Positions 30,677 to 40,406 of a stretch of 64,000 nucleotides of DNA are shown in pieces; positions within the stretch are counted from its first letter, which is position 1, and every line of letters begins with the position of its first letter. Made by a program: the position numbers and the translations under genes. Location: the NCBI GenBank assembly GCA_000717735.1, contig JOBE01000002.1, positions 124,001 to 188,000 on the forward strand, read 5' to 3'. This stretch comes from Streptomyces griseoluteus. Lineage in GTDB: Bacteria; Actinomycetota; Actinomycetes; Streptomycetales; Streptomycetaceae. The notes below the pieces were generated by a model. It saw nothing but the letters and a program-made list of their open reading frames with translations, searched no databases and was not told where the DNA came from.

Positions 30677-32446
30677 TCACGCCTCCTTCGGGTCGGCAGC
30701 GGCAGGGGCAGTGGCACGGCGGGCGCGGCGCAGCGGCGGCTTGGCGCCGAGACGCTTCGGGTCGAGACCCGACCACGGGTGACCGTTGCCGAAGAACTTG
30801 GTCTTCGCGAGCATCGTCATGACCGGCTTGGTGAAGAGGAACACCACCACGACGTCGAGCAGGGTGGTCAGGCCGAGCGTGAACGCGAAGCCCTGGACCT
30901 TGCCGACGGTGACGAGGAACAGCACGGCCGCGGCCAGGAACGACACGAAGTCGGAGACCAGGATGGTGCGGCGGGCGCGCGGCCAGGCGCGCTCGACGGC
31001 GGGGCGGAGCGTCCGGCCCTCGCGCAGCTCGTCTCGGATGCGCTCGAAGTAGACGATGAACGAGTCCGCGGTGATACCGATGGCGACGATGGCACCGCAG
31101 ACGGCCGGCAGGTTCAGCGCGAAGCCGATGGCCGGGCCGAGCAGGGCCATGATCACGTAGGTGAGGAGCGCGGAGACGCCGAGGCTGAGGATGGCGACCA
31201 GCGACAGGCCGCGGTAGTACGCGACCAGGTAGACGATGACCAGTCCGAGGCCGATGGCGCCGGCGATGAGGCCGGCCTCCAGCTGGTCACCGCCGAGGGC
31301 GGCGGTGACGGTGTCGACGCTCTGCGTCTCGAACGTCAGGGGCAGGGCACCGTACGACAGGATGTTGCCGAGGTCCTGCGCCGACTGCTGGTTGAAGTTG
31401 CCGGAGATCTCCGCACTGGCGCTCAGCGTCGTGCGCACCGACGGAGCCGAGACGACCTCGCCGTCCAGGACGATCGCGAAGCGGTTCTGCGGGTCGGTCT
31501 GCGACGCCAGCTTGCTGGTGATCGCCTGGAACTTCTTCGAGCCCGCGTCCGTGAACTCCATGTTCACGATCCACATGCCGCGCTGCGGGTCGAGGGCGCC
31601 CTTGGCGTCGTCGACGTCCTTGCCGTCCACCGCGGCCGGGCCGAGCAGGTACTTCGACCAGATGCCCGGGGCGTCCTCGCCACAGGCGACGGTGGGCTCG
31701 GCCGGCTTGACGCCCTGGCCGGCGACCGAGCGCTGCTTGGGGTCGAGGCAGTTCAGGGTGGCGAACTTCTGCTCCAGCGCCGCCTGGGCGGCGTCGGGCG
31801 TCGGGGTCGCCTGCGGGGTCCCGGTGGCCTTCGGCGTCGTGGACGACGAGGCGCTTCCGGTAGGCGTCGGGCTCGGGGCCTTGAGGGCCTCGGTGAGCGC
31901 ACGGCCCTGCGTGGAGGCGGTGGCCGTCGGGGTCGCCGACTTCTCGCCCGCCGTCGCGCCGGAGGCGGAGGAGGACGGCTTCGGCGAGGCCGACGGGGAG
32001 CCGGAGGAGCTGGCGGTCGGCGCCGGCTGCGGCGCGGCGGCCGCGACGGCGAGAACGGGCCGGAAGTAGAGCTGGGCGGTGGTACCGACCTGTTCCCGGG
32101 CCTGCTTCTCGTTCGTCCCGCGAGGGATGTTGACGATGATGTTCTCGCGGCCCTGCGTCTGGACCTCGGCCTCGGAGACGCCGAGACCGTTGACACGGCG
32201 CTCGATGATGCCGACGGCGGTGTTCATGTTGGTCTCGTTGACCGCCGACTCCTGGCCCGGCTCAGCCTTGGCCTTGAGCGTGATCGACGTACCGCCGGCG
32301 AGGTCGATGCCCAGGCGCGGGGTGGTGTGCCCCGACCAGAACATGCCGCCGGTGAGCGCGACCATGGCGATCAGGATGAGTGCCAGGGCGCGGCCCGGCC
32401 GGCTCTGTCCCCCCGCCGGCCTTCGGCCCTTCTTCGGTGCTGCCAC
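30677..32446 (-). CDS. secD: protein translocase subunit SecD with Ser/Pro/Thr-rich insert
   Basis: 589 aa from GTG 32446 (GGGAG 9 nt upstream). First helix at about 22-44, then LGIDLAGGTSITL, and a C-terminal six-helix RND core with GITADSFIVYFERIRDELREG. Between the two parts of the extracytoplasmic P1 region, residues about 138-225 are a low-complexity Ser/Pro/Thr/Ala stretch absent from E. coli SecD, probably an exposed flexible linker. Confidence 0.96.
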   Translation of the reverse strand: MAAPKKGRRPAGGQSRPGRALALILIAMVALTGGMFWSGHTTPRLGIDLAGGTSITLKAKAEPGQESAVNETNMNTAVGIIERRVNGLGVSEAEVQTQGRENIIVNIPRGTNEKQAREQVGTTAQLYFRPVLAVAAAAPQPAPTASSSGSPSASPKPSSSASGATAGEKSATPTATASTQGRALTEALKAPSPTPTGSASSSTTPKATGTPQATPTPDAAQAALEQKFATLNCLDPKQRSVAGQGVKPAEPTVACGEDAPGIWSKYLLGPAAVDGKDVDDAKGALDPQRGMWIVNMEFTDAGSKKFQAITSKLASQTDPQNRFAIVLDGEVVSAPSVRTTLSASAEISGNFNQQSAQDLGNILSYGALPLTFETQSVDTVTAALGGDQLEAGLIAGAIGLGLVIVYLVAYYRGLSLVAILSLGVSALLTYVIMALLGPAIGFALNLPAVCGAIVAIGITADSFIVYFERIRDELREGRTLRPAVERAWPRARRTILVSDFVSFLAAAVLFLVTVGKVQGFAFTLGLTTLLDVVVVFLFTKPVMTMLAKTKFFGNGHPWSGLDPKRLGAKPPLRRARRATAPAAADPKEA

Positions 32447-32590
32447 CTGTCGTATCTCCCTGTCCAACCGTCTCGCGCCGGGTATGCGTGAGACGGCCAC
32501 GAAGTGTGTGTGGGGACCTGCCCCCGCAGACGTGGAACCGTTCCGGGGACCGCGCGCGCCGGTGGGCGTGCGCGGTCTTCCCGGCCGCGA

Positions 32591-33079
32591 CTACTTCGCG
32601 TCGGTCTCGCCTTCGGCCTTGCCGTCCTTCTGGCCTTCGGTGGCGGCGTCGGCCGCGTCCTTCTTCGTCAGATCGGCCTTGACGGCCGCGTCGTCCGTGT
32701 CGGCGGCCTTGGCGGTCTCCGTGCCCTCCGTGGCCTCGGCGGCCTCGGTCAGCGACGAGGCGTCGTCCGGGACGACGGCGTCGGAGTCCGACTCGTCGTC
32801 GCCGTGGACGATGCGGTTGTACTCGGAGTCCTCGAGGACCGCGCCGATGGCGTTCTTGGCGTAGACGGCGTGGACGCCGGGCGCGACTTCGAGGAGAACG
32901 GTCTCGTCACCGATCTCCTTGACGGTGGCGTACATCCCCCCGATCGTGCGCACGCCGGTGCCGGGCTGCATCTCGTTGCGCATCTGCGCCGCCGCCTGCT
33001 GCTTCTTCTTGGCAGAGCGGGTCATCAGGAACATGGCCCCGATGAGGACGATGAAGGGGAGGAGGGTCACGATGCTCAC
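32591..33079 (-). CDS. yajC: preprotein translocase accessory subunit YajC
   Basis: 162 aa from GTG 33079. N-terminal transmembrane helix (about 3-19), then the YajC core with MRNEMQPGTGVRTIGGMYATV. The C-terminal 60 residues are acidic, Ala/Asp/Thr-rich and probably disordered. It lies upstream of secD with 144 nt between. Part of the SecDF-YajC accessory complex. Confidence 0.95.
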   Translation of the reverse strand: MSIVTLLPFIVLIGAMFLMTRSAKKKQQAAAQMRNEMQPGTGVRTIGGMYATVKEIGDETVLLEVAPGVHAVYAKNAIGAVLEDSEYNRIVHGDDESDSDAVVPDDASSLTEAAEATEGTETAKAADTDDAAVKADLTKKDAADAATEGQKDGKAEGETDAK

Positions 33080-33244
33080 GGGACGGGTTTCCTTCGCACG
33101 GTCGCGGAGAACCCGCGGCCTGATCTTCGGGGGTGGGCGCGCCGACCAGAAAGGGCGGCATCGGCGGAGTCTAGGCGAGTCCGCATCGATGGAACAACGT
33201 CCAGCATCGCACCCCGGTTCCTGTCCGGGCGAGTGTCGACACCG

Positions 33245-34333
33245 TCACGCCCCGAAGAGCCCCTGTTGTCCGCTTCCTGTCCCGCCCGGGCCCGCTGCCT
33301 GCGGCGGAACCAGTCCGAGGTGGGTCCAGGCCGCCGGAGTGGCGACCCGGCCACGGGGTGTGCGGGCCAGCAGACCTTCGCGTACGAGGAAGGGTTCGGC
33401 GACCTCCTCGACGGTCTCCCGCTCCTCCCCCACCGCGACCGCGAGGGTGGACAGACCGACCGGTCCGCCGCCGAAGAGCTTCAGGAGGGCCTCCAGGACG
33501 GCGCGGTCGAGCCGGTCGAGGCCGCGGCCGTCGACCTCGTACACCCGGAGGGCCGCCTCGGAGATCTCGCGGGTGATCACTCCGTCGGCCCTGACCTGTG
33601 CGTAGTCGCGGACGCGGCGCAGCAGCCGGTTGGCGATGCGGGGGGTGCCCCGGGAGCGGCCGGCGATCTCGGCGGCGCCCGCCGGGTCGATCTCGACGTC
33701 GAGGAGTCCGGCGGAGCGGTGGATCACCCGCTGGAGCTCGGCCGGGTCGTAGAACTCCATGTGGCCGGTGAAGCCGAAGCGGTCGCGCAGCGGCGGCGGC
33801 AGGAGTCCGGCCCTGGTGGTGGCGCCGACCAGGGTGAAGGGCGGGAGTTCGAGCGGGATGGCGGTGGCGCCGGGGCCCTTGCCGACGATGACGTCGACGC
33901 GGAAGTCCTCCATCGCCATGTAGAGCATCTCCTCGGCGGGCCGGGACATCCGGTGGATCTCGTCGAGGAAGAGGATCTCGCCCTCCTGGAGGGAGGAGAG
34001 GATCGCGGCGAGGTCTCCGGCGTGCTGGATGGCGGGGCCCGAGGTGATGCGGATCGGGGCGTTCATCTCGGCCGCGATGATCATCGACAGGGTGGTCTTG
34101 CCGAGGCCGGGGGCGCCGGAGAGCAGGACGTGGTCGGCGGTGGCGCCGCGCTGCCGGGCGGCCTTGAGAACCAGGTCGAGCTGCTGGCGGACCTTCTCCT
34201 GGCCGACGAACTCGCTGAGGTCCTTGGGGCGCAGGGCCGCCTCGACGGCCTGGTCGTCGCCCTCGGCGGCGGCGCCGACGATGCGCGCCTCGGCGTCCGC
34301 GGCCTCGGCGGTGGTGTCGTCGTCCCAGTTCAC
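33245..34333 (-). CDS. ruvB: Holliday junction branch migration helicase RuvB
   Basis: 362 aa from GTG 34333 (MNWDDDTT). AAA+ motor: Walker [10 protein letters not shown] near residue 73, Walker [11 protein letters not shown] near 120, the GATTRAGLL sensor, and a C-terminal winged helix. With RuvA it drives branch migration. Follows ruvC and ruvA in order. Confidence 0.97.
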   Translation of the reverse strand: MNWDDDTTAEAADAEARIVGAAAEGDDQAVEAALRPKDLSEFVGQEKVRQQLDLVLKAARQRGATADHVLLSGAPGLGKTTLSMIIAAEMNAPIRITSGPAIQHAGDLAAILSSLQEGEILFLDEIHRMSRPAEEMLYMAMEDFRVDVIVGKGPGATAIPLELPPFTLVGATTRAGLLPPPLRDRFGFTGHMEFYDPAELQRVIHRSAGLLDVEIDPAGAAEIAGRSRGTPRIANRLLRRVRDYAQVRADGVITREISEAALRVYEVDGRGLDRLDRAVLEALLKLFGGGPVGLSTLAVAVGEERETVEEVAEPFLVREGLLARTPRGRVATPAAWTHLGLVPPQAAGPGGTGSGQQGLFGA

Positions 34334-34371
34334 GGTGGATGCCTTCTCGTTCGTACGGGGGGGCCCGCGGG

Positions 34372-35004
34372 TCAGCGGGTGCGGTTGAGGGTCTGCAGGG
34401 CGGCGCGGAGCAGCTGCGGTACGGGGGCGGCGCCGGTCTCCGCGATGGCGGCCTCGGCCTGCGGGGCGACGGCGCCGACGGCCTCCTCGGCCTCGCGGCT
34501 CTGGTAGCCGAGGCCGATCAGGGCGGCGGTCAGCTGCTCGGTCCACGGCGCGGGTCCGGAGGCCGCGGCGCGCTGGGCACCGACCAGGCCGCTGCTGCCG
34601 AGGGGCGTGCCGAGCTTGTCCTTCAGTTCGAGGAGGAGTTTCTGGGCACCCTTCTTGCCGATGCCGGGCACCGCGGTGAGGGCCTTCTCGTCGCCGGTGG
34701 ACACGGCGAGACGCAGGGCGTCGGGGCTGTGCACTCCGAGCATGGCCTGGGCGAGGCGGGGGCCGACGCCGCTCGCCGTCTGGAGGAGCTCGAAGACCTG
34801 GCGCTCGTCGTCGTCGGCGAAGCCGTACAGGGTGAGGGAGTCCTCACGGACGACGAGGGAGGTGGCGAGCCGGGCGTCCTGCCCGATCCGGAGTCCCGCG
34901 AGGGTCGCCGGGGTGCACTGGACGGCCATGCCGACACCGCCGACCTCGATCACGGCCGTGGTGGGGGCGAGGGCGGCGACCGGGCCGCTGACGAAGGCGA
35001 TCAT
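34372..35004 (-). CDS. ruvA: Holliday junction branch migration protein RuvA
   Basis: 210 aa from ATG 35004. N-terminal OB domain ([28 protein letters not shown]), HhH motifs in [11 protein letters not shown] and [20 protein letters not shown], and a C-terminal RuvB-binding domain. The ATGA overlaps the ruvC stop. Confidence 0.97.
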   Translation of the reverse strand: MIAFVSGPVAALAPTTAVIEVGGVGMAVQCTPATLAGLRIGQDARLATSLVVREDSLTLYGFADDDERQVFELLQTASGVGPRLAQAMLGVHSPDALRLAVSTGDEKALTAVPGIGKKGAQKLLLELKDKLGTPLGSSGLVGAQRAAASGPAPWTEQLTAALIGLGYQSREAEEAVGAVAPQAEAAIAETGAAPVPQLLRAALQTLNRTR

Positions 35005-35564
35005 CGGGTTCGGCCTTTCACTGCGGACGCCTGCTGGGCGACCGCCTGCTGGCGACGGTTCTGCGCGACGGCCTGCTGGAGACGGTTCTGGGCGGGGGCG
35101 CGCCAGATGTGACAGATGGCGAGGGCGAGGGCGTCGGCGGCGTCGGCCGGCTTGGGCGGGGCGGCGAGCCGGAGCAGCCGGGTCACCATGGCGCCGACCT
35201 GCGCCTTGTCGGCGCGTCCGCTGCCGGTGACGGCTGCCTTGACCTCGCTGGGGGTGTGCAGGGCGACGGGGATGCCGCGGCGCGAGGCGCAGAGCATGGC
35301 GACGGCGCTCGCCTGTGCCGTGCCCATCACCGTACGCACGTTGTGCTGGCTGAACACCCGCTCCACGGCGACGAGTTCGGGCGAGAAGCGGTCGAGCCAC
35401 TCCTCGATGCCGCGCTCGATGCCGACCAGGCGGACGCCGATGTCGTCGTCCGCCGCGGTCCGCACCACGCCCACGCCGAGCATGGTCAGCGGCCGTCCCG
35501 CGACGCCCTCGACGACGCCGACGCCGCACCGGGTCAGACCGGGGTCCACCCCGAGAACACGCAC
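35001..35564 (-). CDS. ruvC: Holliday junction resolvase RuvC
   Basis: 187 aa from GTG 35564. RNase H fold: Asp7 in [12 protein letters not shown], Glu in [11 protein letters not shown], and Asp residues in [12 protein letters not shown]. It cuts the junction presented by RuvAB. GGAGG 8 nt upstream supports the start. The C-terminal tail has a repeated QNRxQQAVA unit encoded by a direct DNA repeat at about 35037-35095. Confidence 0.96.
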   Translation of the reverse strand: MRVLGVDPGLTRCGVGVVEGVAGRPLTMLGVGVVRTAADDDIGVRLVGIERGIEEWLDRFSPELVAVERVFSQHNVRTVMGTAQASAVAMLCASRRGIPVALHTPSEVKAAVTGSGRADKAQVGAMVTRLLRLAAPPKPADAADALALAICHIWRAPAQNRLQQAVAQNRRQQAVAQQASAVKGRTR

Positions 35565-35644
35565 GCCGCCCCCCCCTCCACCGATTCCCTCGATCACCTG
35601 TTTGTGCAGGCTATCGGCTGCCACCGACAACGCCGCACGAACGA

Positions 35645-35683
35645 CAGCGGGCCGACGGGGGTGTGTCCCCCGTCGGCCCGCTG
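35645..35683 (-). terminator. yebC terminator
   Basis: A perfect 17-bp stem (35645-35661 with 35667-35683) with loop TGTGT, 14 nt after the yebC stop. It separates yebC from ruvC, so ruvCAB probably has its own promoter in 35565-35644. Confidence 0.85.
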
Positions 35684-35697
35684 TGGAACGGCCGCGA

Positions 35698-36450
35698 TCA
35701 GGCGTCGACCTTCTCCATGACCTCGTCGCTGACGTCGAAGTTGGCGAAGACGTTCTGCACGTCGTCGCTGTCCTCCAGCGCGTCGATCAGCTTGAACATC
35801 TTGCGCGCGCCCTCTTCGTCGAGCTCGACCTGCATGGTCGGGACGAAGCTGGACTCGGCGGAGTCGTAGTCGATACCGGCCTCCTGGAGGGCGGTACGGA
35901 CCGCCACCAGGTCGGTGGCCTCGCTGATGATCTCGAACGACTCACCGAGGTCGTTGACCTCCTCGGCGCCCGCCTCGAGCACCGTCTCCAGGACGTCGTC
36001 CTCGGACAGCTCGCCCTTGGGGAGCACGACGACGCCCTTGCGGTTGAACAGGTACGAGACCGAGCCCGGGTCGGCCATGGAGCCGCCGTTGCGGGTCATG
36101 GCCACGCGCACGTCGGAGGCGGCGCGGTTGCGGTTGTCGGTGAGGCACTCGATGAGCACCGCGACACCGTTCGGGCCGTAGCCCTCGTACATGATCGTCG
36201 CGTAGTCGGCGCCGCCGGCCTCGAGACCCGCACCGCGCTTGAGCGCGGAGTCGATGTTCTTGTTCGGGACCGACTGCTTCTTCGCCTTCTGGACGGCGTC
36301 GAACAGCGTCGGGTTACCGTCCAGGTCGGCGCCGCCCGTGCGGGCCGCGACCTCGATGTTCTTGATCAGCTTCGCGAAGAGCTTGCCGCGCTTGGCGTCG
36401 ATCACGGCCTTCTTGTGCTTCGTCGTAGCCCATTTAGAGTGGCCGGACAT
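35698..36450 (-). CDS. yebC: YebC/PmpR family translational or transcriptional regulator
   Basis: 250 aa, full length: [25 protein letters not shown] at the start and ALKRGAGLE near residue 80. The family was first described as DNA-binding regulators; recent work implicates YebC in translation of polyproline and mitochondrial translation (TACO1). Conserved position between pdxT and ruvC. Confidence 0.95.
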   Translation of the reverse strand: MSGHSKWATTKHKKAVIDAKRGKLFAKLIKNIEVAARTGGADLDGNPTLFDAVQKAKKQSVPNKNIDSALKRGAGLEAGGADYATIMYEGYGPNGVAVLIECLTDNRNRAASDVRVAMTRNGGSMADPGSVSYLFNRKGVVVLPKGELSEDDVLETVLEAGAEEVNDLGESFEIISEATDLVAVRTALQEAGIDYDSAESSFVPTMQVELDEEGARKMFKLIDALEDSDDVQNVFANFDVSDEVMEKVDA

Positions 36451-36512
36451 CTGCCTGTCTCCTTCGCGTAACCCATTACTGAACGAACCCCAGAGATCCT
36501 ACCGGGATCGGA

Positions 36513-37106
36513 TCAGCGTGCCGCGCGCACCATGTCGACGAACAGGGCGTGGATGCGGTGGTCCCCGGTGAGTTCCGGGTGGAACGAGGTCGCGAGCGCC
36601 CGGCCCTGCCGTACGGCGACGACATGGCCCTCGTGCTCGGCGAGGATCTCGACCTCGGCGCCGACGGACTCCACCCAGGGGGCCCGGATGAAGACGCCCT
36701 CGACGGGTCCGTCGTCGATGCCCGCCACGGTGACGCCGGCCTCGAAGGACTCGTTCTGCCGCCCGAAGGCGTTGCGGCGGACGATCATGTCGATGCCGCC
36801 GAAGGTCTCCTGGCCCGAACGCGGGTCGAGGATCTTCTCGGCGAGCATGATCAGGCCGGCGCAGGTGCCGTAGACCGGCAGGCCGGCCGCGATGCGCTCG
36901 CGGAGCGGCTCCGCCATGCCGAACAGGTCGGCCAGCTTGGAGATGGTGGTGGACTCACCACCGGGGATGACCAGGCCGTCGATCTCGGCGAGTTCCTCGG
37001 GGCGCCTCACCGGCCTGGCCACGGCGTCCGCCGCGGCCAGGGCGATCAGGTGCTCCCGTACGTCGCCCTGCAGGGCCAGGACACCAATCACGGGAGAGGG
37101 GTTCAT
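36513..37106 (-). CDS. pdxT: pyridoxal 5'-phosphate synthase glutaminase subunit
   Basis: 197 aa. Class I glutaminase that feeds ammonia to PdxS. GGEST substrate loop near residue 50, catalytic Cys in [10 protein letters not shown] near 80, and the His-Glu pair in SFHPELTGD near 175. Its start lies 6 nt after the pdxS stop. Confidence 0.97.
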   Translation of the reverse strand: MNPSPVIGVLALQGDVREHLIALAAADAVARPVRRPEELAEIDGLVIPGGESTTISKLADLFGMAEPLRERIAAGLPVYGTCAGLIMLAEKILDPRSGQETFGGIDMIVRRNAFGRQNESFEAGVTVAGIDDGPVEGVFIRAPWVESVGAEVEILAEHEGHVVAVRQGRALATSFHPELTGDHRIHALFVDMVRAAR

Positions 37107-37112
37107 CGGTGC

Positions 37113-38027
37113 TTACCAGCCACGGTTGGCGTAGCGCTCGGACTCGGGGAGGGTGTCGCAGTTGATGCCGACCATGGCCTCGCCCAGGTTGCGGGAGGCG
37201 TCCGCGATGATCTTCGGGTCGTCGTAGAAGGTGGTGGCCTTCACGATGGCGGCGGCGCGCTTGGCCGGGTCGCCCGACTTGAAGATGCCGGAGCCGACGA
37301 AGACGCCCTCGGCGCCGAGCTGGCGCATGAGCGCGGCGTCGGCCGGGGTGGCGACGCCACCGGCGGAGAACAGCACGACCGGCAGCTTGCCGAGCTCGGC
37401 GACCTCCTTGACCAGCTCGTACGGGGCGCGCAGGTCCTTGGCGGCGGCGAACAGCTCGTTGTTGTCGAAGCCGCGCAGGCGGGCGATCTCGTTCTTGATC
37501 TGGCGCAGGTGGCGGACGGCCTCGACGACGTTGCCGGTGCCGGCCTCGCCCTTGGAGCGGATCATGGCCGCGCCCTCGGCGATGCGGCGCAGGGCCTCGC
37601 CCAGGTTGGTGGCGCCACAGACGAAGGGGGTCGTGAAGGCCCACTTGTCGGAGTGGTTGACCTCGTCGGCCGGGGTGAGGACCTCGGACTCGTCGATGTA
37701 GTCGACGCCGAGCGACTGCAGGACCTGGGCCTCGACGAAGTGGCCGATGCGGGACTTGGCCATGACCGGGATGGAGACGGCGCCGATGATCTCTTCGATC
37801 ATGTTCGGGTCGGACATACGGGCCACGCCGCCGTCCTTGCGGATGTCCGCGGGGACGCGCTCCAGGGCCATGACGGCCACGGCGCCGGCGTCCTCGGCGA
37901 TCTTCGCCTGCTCGGCGTTGACCACGTCCATGATCACGCCGCCCTTGAGCTGCTCGGCCATGCCGCGCTTCACACGGGCGGTGCCGGTCTCGGGAGACTG
38001 GGGGGAAACGGAAGGCGTGGTGGACAC
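37113..38027 (-). CDS. pdxS: pyridoxal 5'-phosphate synthase lyase subunit
   Basis: 304 aa from GTG 38027 with GAGGT closely upstream. (beta-alpha)8 barrel making PLP from ribose 5-phosphate, glyceraldehyde 3-phosphate and ammonia. GGVIMDVV carries the catalytic Asp, MAKSRIGH the Schiff-base Lys, and [17 protein letters not shown] the phosphate site. The open frame extends upstream without homology. Confidence 0.98.
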   Translation of the reverse strand: MSTTPSVSPQSPETGTARVKRGMAEQLKGGVIMDVVNAEQAKIAEDAGAVAVMALERVPADIRKDGGVARMSDPNMIEEIIGAVSIPVMAKSRIGHFVEAQVLQSLGVDYIDESEVLTPADEVNHSDKWAFTTPFVCGATNLGEALRRIAEGAAMIRSKGEAGTGNVVEAVRHLRQIKNEIARLRGFDNNELFAAAKDLRAPYELVKEVAELGKLPVVLFSAGGVATPADAALMRQLGAEGVFVGSGIFKSGDPAKRAAAIVKATTFYDDPKIIADASRNLGEAMVGINCDTLPESERYANRGW

Positions 38028-38078
38028 GGGGTACCTCACTCGTGACAACGGGGGTTGACGACTAGATCGAGGAAACAG

Positions 38079-38121
38079 TCCACCTGGGGTCCACAGCAAG
38101 GGCCAATGTGGACCCGGTGGA
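38079..38121. promoter_or_regulatory. long imperfect dyad upstream of pdxS (possible operator)
   Basis: TCCACCTGGGGTCCACA (38079-38095) and TGTGGACCCGGTGGA (38107-38121) form an inverted repeat, each arm containing two GTGGAC-type half sites (four in total). It lies 52 nt upstream of the pdxS start. MocR-type PdxR regulators bind comparable repeated half sites in other actinobacteria. No pdxR gene is visible here, so the regulator is a guess. Confidence 0.45.
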
Positions 38122-38144
38122 TCGTTTTCGCAGGTTACGGGGTG

Positions 38145-38687
38145 TCAGACCGGGCGGTCGGCAAGGGCCACCGGCGGCTCGTCGTCCATTTCGAAGGCCA
38201 GCGGGAAGGGCGCGTGGCCCGCCAGCCGGAACCAGCGGACCTTCCGGTGGCGGCGCAGGGCGCGGGCGGCCCGTACGGAGTCGTTGTGGAAGCGGCGGGC
38301 CATCGGCACCCGGCGGACGGCCTGCGCCAGCTCCCCCGCGGCCTCCTCGCCGCCGGGAGCCGCCCGGACGACCAGCATCTGCTCGGGCTCGCCGAACACG
38401 GCCCGCAGGGCCTGGCTGAGCTCGCTCTCGGCGACCTCCCGATGGTCCTCCTCGGCCTGCCGGGCGGCGTGCGCGGCCTCGTACAGCACGATCGAGGCGG
38501 CCGGATCGAGCACACCGGAGGTGGCCAGCTCCTGGGTGACCGAGGCCCGGCGCAGCAACTGGGCGTCGAGGGCCGCGCGGGCCGCGTCGATACGGGAGTG
38601 CAGCCGGTCGAGCCGTCCGGCGGTCCAGCTGAGATAGACGCCGATGAGGATCAGCGCGACGACGGTCCAGATCAGGGTTTCGGTCAC
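38145..38687 (-). CDS. LemA-like membrane-anchored helical protein
   Basis: 180 aa from GTG 38687. An N-terminal transmembrane helix (about 4-22) is followed by helices and a C-terminal part with ARRFHNDSVRAARAL and AFEMDDEPP, which resembles the LemA ending (YN-x-x-V, then a Phe-rich segment). Function unknown. The reading frame upstream of this start runs through the intergenic repeats and is not coding. It reads toward pdxS and is separated from it by the dyad. Confidence 0.7.
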   Translation of the reverse strand: MTETLIWTVVALILIGVYLSWTAGRLDRLHSRIDAARAALDAQLLRRASVTQELATSGVLDPAASIVLYEAAHAARQAEEDHREVAESELSQALRAVFGEPEQMLVVRAAPGGEEAAGELAQAVRRVPMARRFHNDSVRAARALRRHRKVRWFRLAGHAPFPLAFEMDDEPPVALADRPV

Positions 38688-38760
38688 GGGCGCACAGGCT
38701 ACCGGGGCGGTGGCGGCATCCCTTCCCAAAGGGCCAGGCGGGATCAGTCGCACCCCTCCC

Positions 38761-39141
38761 CGTTGCGGGTGGCCCCACTCCCTTGCGGGCAGTGGTCCGC
38801 CGGGGCGGTACCCCATCTGTCCGCCGTCGCCCACCGCCGTGTGGGCAGTCGTCCCGCTGGGCGGGACGGGTGGGCACACGGGACGGCGCCCTTCGCGGCG
38901 CCCCCGCCCCTGTACCGGCCCGCACCACGAGGGCGCCGCACCCCGGGTGCGGGTACAGGCGCGGAAACCCAGGCCCGGCAAAGGGCGCCGCCCCGTTGTG
39001 CCCCAGCGGAACGGCTGCCCACAACGGGGGTAGCGACGGCCAGAGGGTGGGCGGCGCCCCCGGCGGGGCGACTGCCCACAACGGGGGGAGCCACGGGCAG
39101 GGGACGCCGCCCCGACGGAACGGCTGCCCACAACCGGGGGG
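38761..39141. repeat. cluster of five related intergenic repeat units
   Basis: Between the LemA-like gene and pimA (38688-39254, no gene). Units share TGTGGGCAG, YCGTYCCGCYGGGG and often GGGCGGCGCC. Plus-oriented units: 38782-38812 and 38837-38881 (the second continues as GGGACGGGTGGGCACACGG, giving internal dyad symmetry). Minus-oriented: 38994-39028, 39052-39086 and 39111-39141. A hairpin with arms CCTGTACC and GGTACAGG (about 38909-38964) lies at the point where orientation switches. It resembles repeats I recall from intergenic regions of other Streptomyces; copy number in this genome cannot be judged here. Confidence 0.75.
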
Positions 39142-39254
39142 TGGGCGGGGTGGCCGACGGGCCTCCCCGCGCCCGAAGGCGACCCGCGCCCGAAGGGCGA
39201 GGCCGCTCGTGCCCGAGGGCCACAGGCCGACCGCCCCCCGGGCGGCCCGGGGCC

Positions 39255-40406
39255 CTACAGGCCCAGGCGGGACCTGAGGGTCACGCGTTCGTCCGTGTCC
39301 ACCGCCGCCGCCCCGTCCGTCACCGTCTCGTAGACCGCCAGGATGTCCGCGCCGACCGTCGCCCAGTCGAAGCGGCGGACATGCGCCGAGCCCCGGGCGC
39401 TGAGCCCCGCGCGGCGTTCCTCGTCGCCCAGGAGCCGGATCGCCGCGGTCGCGAGCGCGTCCGCGTCCTCGTTGGCGAAGAGCTCGCCCGCCGCCCCCTG
39501 GTCGAGGACCTGCGCGAAGGCGTCCAGGTCGGAGGCGAGGACCGCCGCGCCCGCCGACAGCGCCTCGACGAGGATGATGCCGAAGCTCTCGCCGCCGGTG
39601 TTGGGCGCCACGTACACGTCGACGCTGCGCAGCAGCCGTGCCTTGTCCTGGTCGCTGACCATGCCGAGGAACTCCACCCGGGAGCGCATCTCGCGCGGCA
39701 GCGACGCCACCGCCTCCTCCTCGTCCCCGCGCCCGGCGACGAGGAGCCGCGCTCCGGGCCGCTCGGTGAGGATGCGGGGCAGCGCGCGCATGAGGACCGG
39801 CAGGCCCTTCCTCGGCTCGTCGATCCGGCCGATGAAGCCGAGTGTCTCGCCCTGCCATTCCTTCTTCGGTTCGGCGCGGGCGAAGAAGTCGACGTCGACC
39901 CCGTTGGGGATGACGACGGCGTCGCCGCCGAGGTGCTCGACGAGCGTGCGGCGCGCGTACTCGCTGACCGCGATCCGGGCGCTGATCTTCTCCAGGGCCG
40001 GCTGGAGGATCGGGTACGCGGCAAGCATGGCGCGCGAGCGGGGGTTCGAGGTGTGGAAGGTGGCCACGATCGGTCCCTGAGCCGCCCAGCAGGTGAGCAG
40101 TCCCAGGGAGGGCGAGGTCGGCTCGTGGATGTGGACGACGTCGAAGGTGCCGTCGTGGAGCCAGCGGCGTACCCGCGCGGCGGAGAGGAAGCCGAAGCTG
40201 AGCCGTGCCACGGAGCCGTTGTAGGACACGGGGACGGCCCGGCCGGCCGAGACCACGTACGGCGGCAGCGGCGTCTCGTCGTCGGCGGGGGCGAGGACGG
40301 AGACCTCGTGGCCGAGCCGGATGAGGTGCTCGGCGAGGTCGCGGATGTGGAACTGGACTCCGCCGGGCACGTCCCAGGAGTACGGGCAGACGATCCCGAT
40401 CTTCAC
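39255..40406 (-). CDS. pimA: GT4 glycosyltransferase, phosphatidylinositol mannosyltransferase PimA-like
   Basis: 383 aa from GTG 40406. Two Rossmann domains: VCPYSWDVPGGVQFHIRDLAE at the start (GGV acceptor loop), HIHEPTSPSLG, GFIGRIDEPRKGLPVLM, and the donor-site EX7E in GGESFGIILVEAL. PimA adds mannose to phosphatidylinositol. It follows an acyltransferase and a PIP synthase, the PIM operon order of mycobacteria; the exact glycolipid in this organism is not established. Confidence 0.88.
   Translation of the reverse strand: MKIGIVCPYSWDVPGGVQFHIRDLAEHLIRLGHEVSVLAPADDETPLPPYVVSAGRAVPVSYNGSVARLSFGFLSAARVRRWLHDGTFDVVHIHEPTSPSLGLLTCWAAQGPIVATFHTSNPRSRAMLAAYPILQPALEKISARIAVSEYARRTLVEHLGGDAVVIPNGVDVDFFARAEPKKEWQGETLGFIGRIDEPRKGLPVLMRALPRILTERPGARLLVAGRGDEEEAVASLPREMRSRVEFLGMVSDQDKARLLRSVDVYVAPNTGGESFGIILVEALSAGAAVLASDLDAFAQVLDQGAAGELFANEDADALATAAIRLLGDEERRAGLSARGSAHVRRFDWATVGADILAVYETVTDGAAAVDTDERVTLRSRLGL

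Noticed and set aside
38688..39254. Long open frames on both strands in the repeat region
   Set aside because: They follow from high GC and few stops, and their translations change composition across repeat boundaries with no family resemblance.
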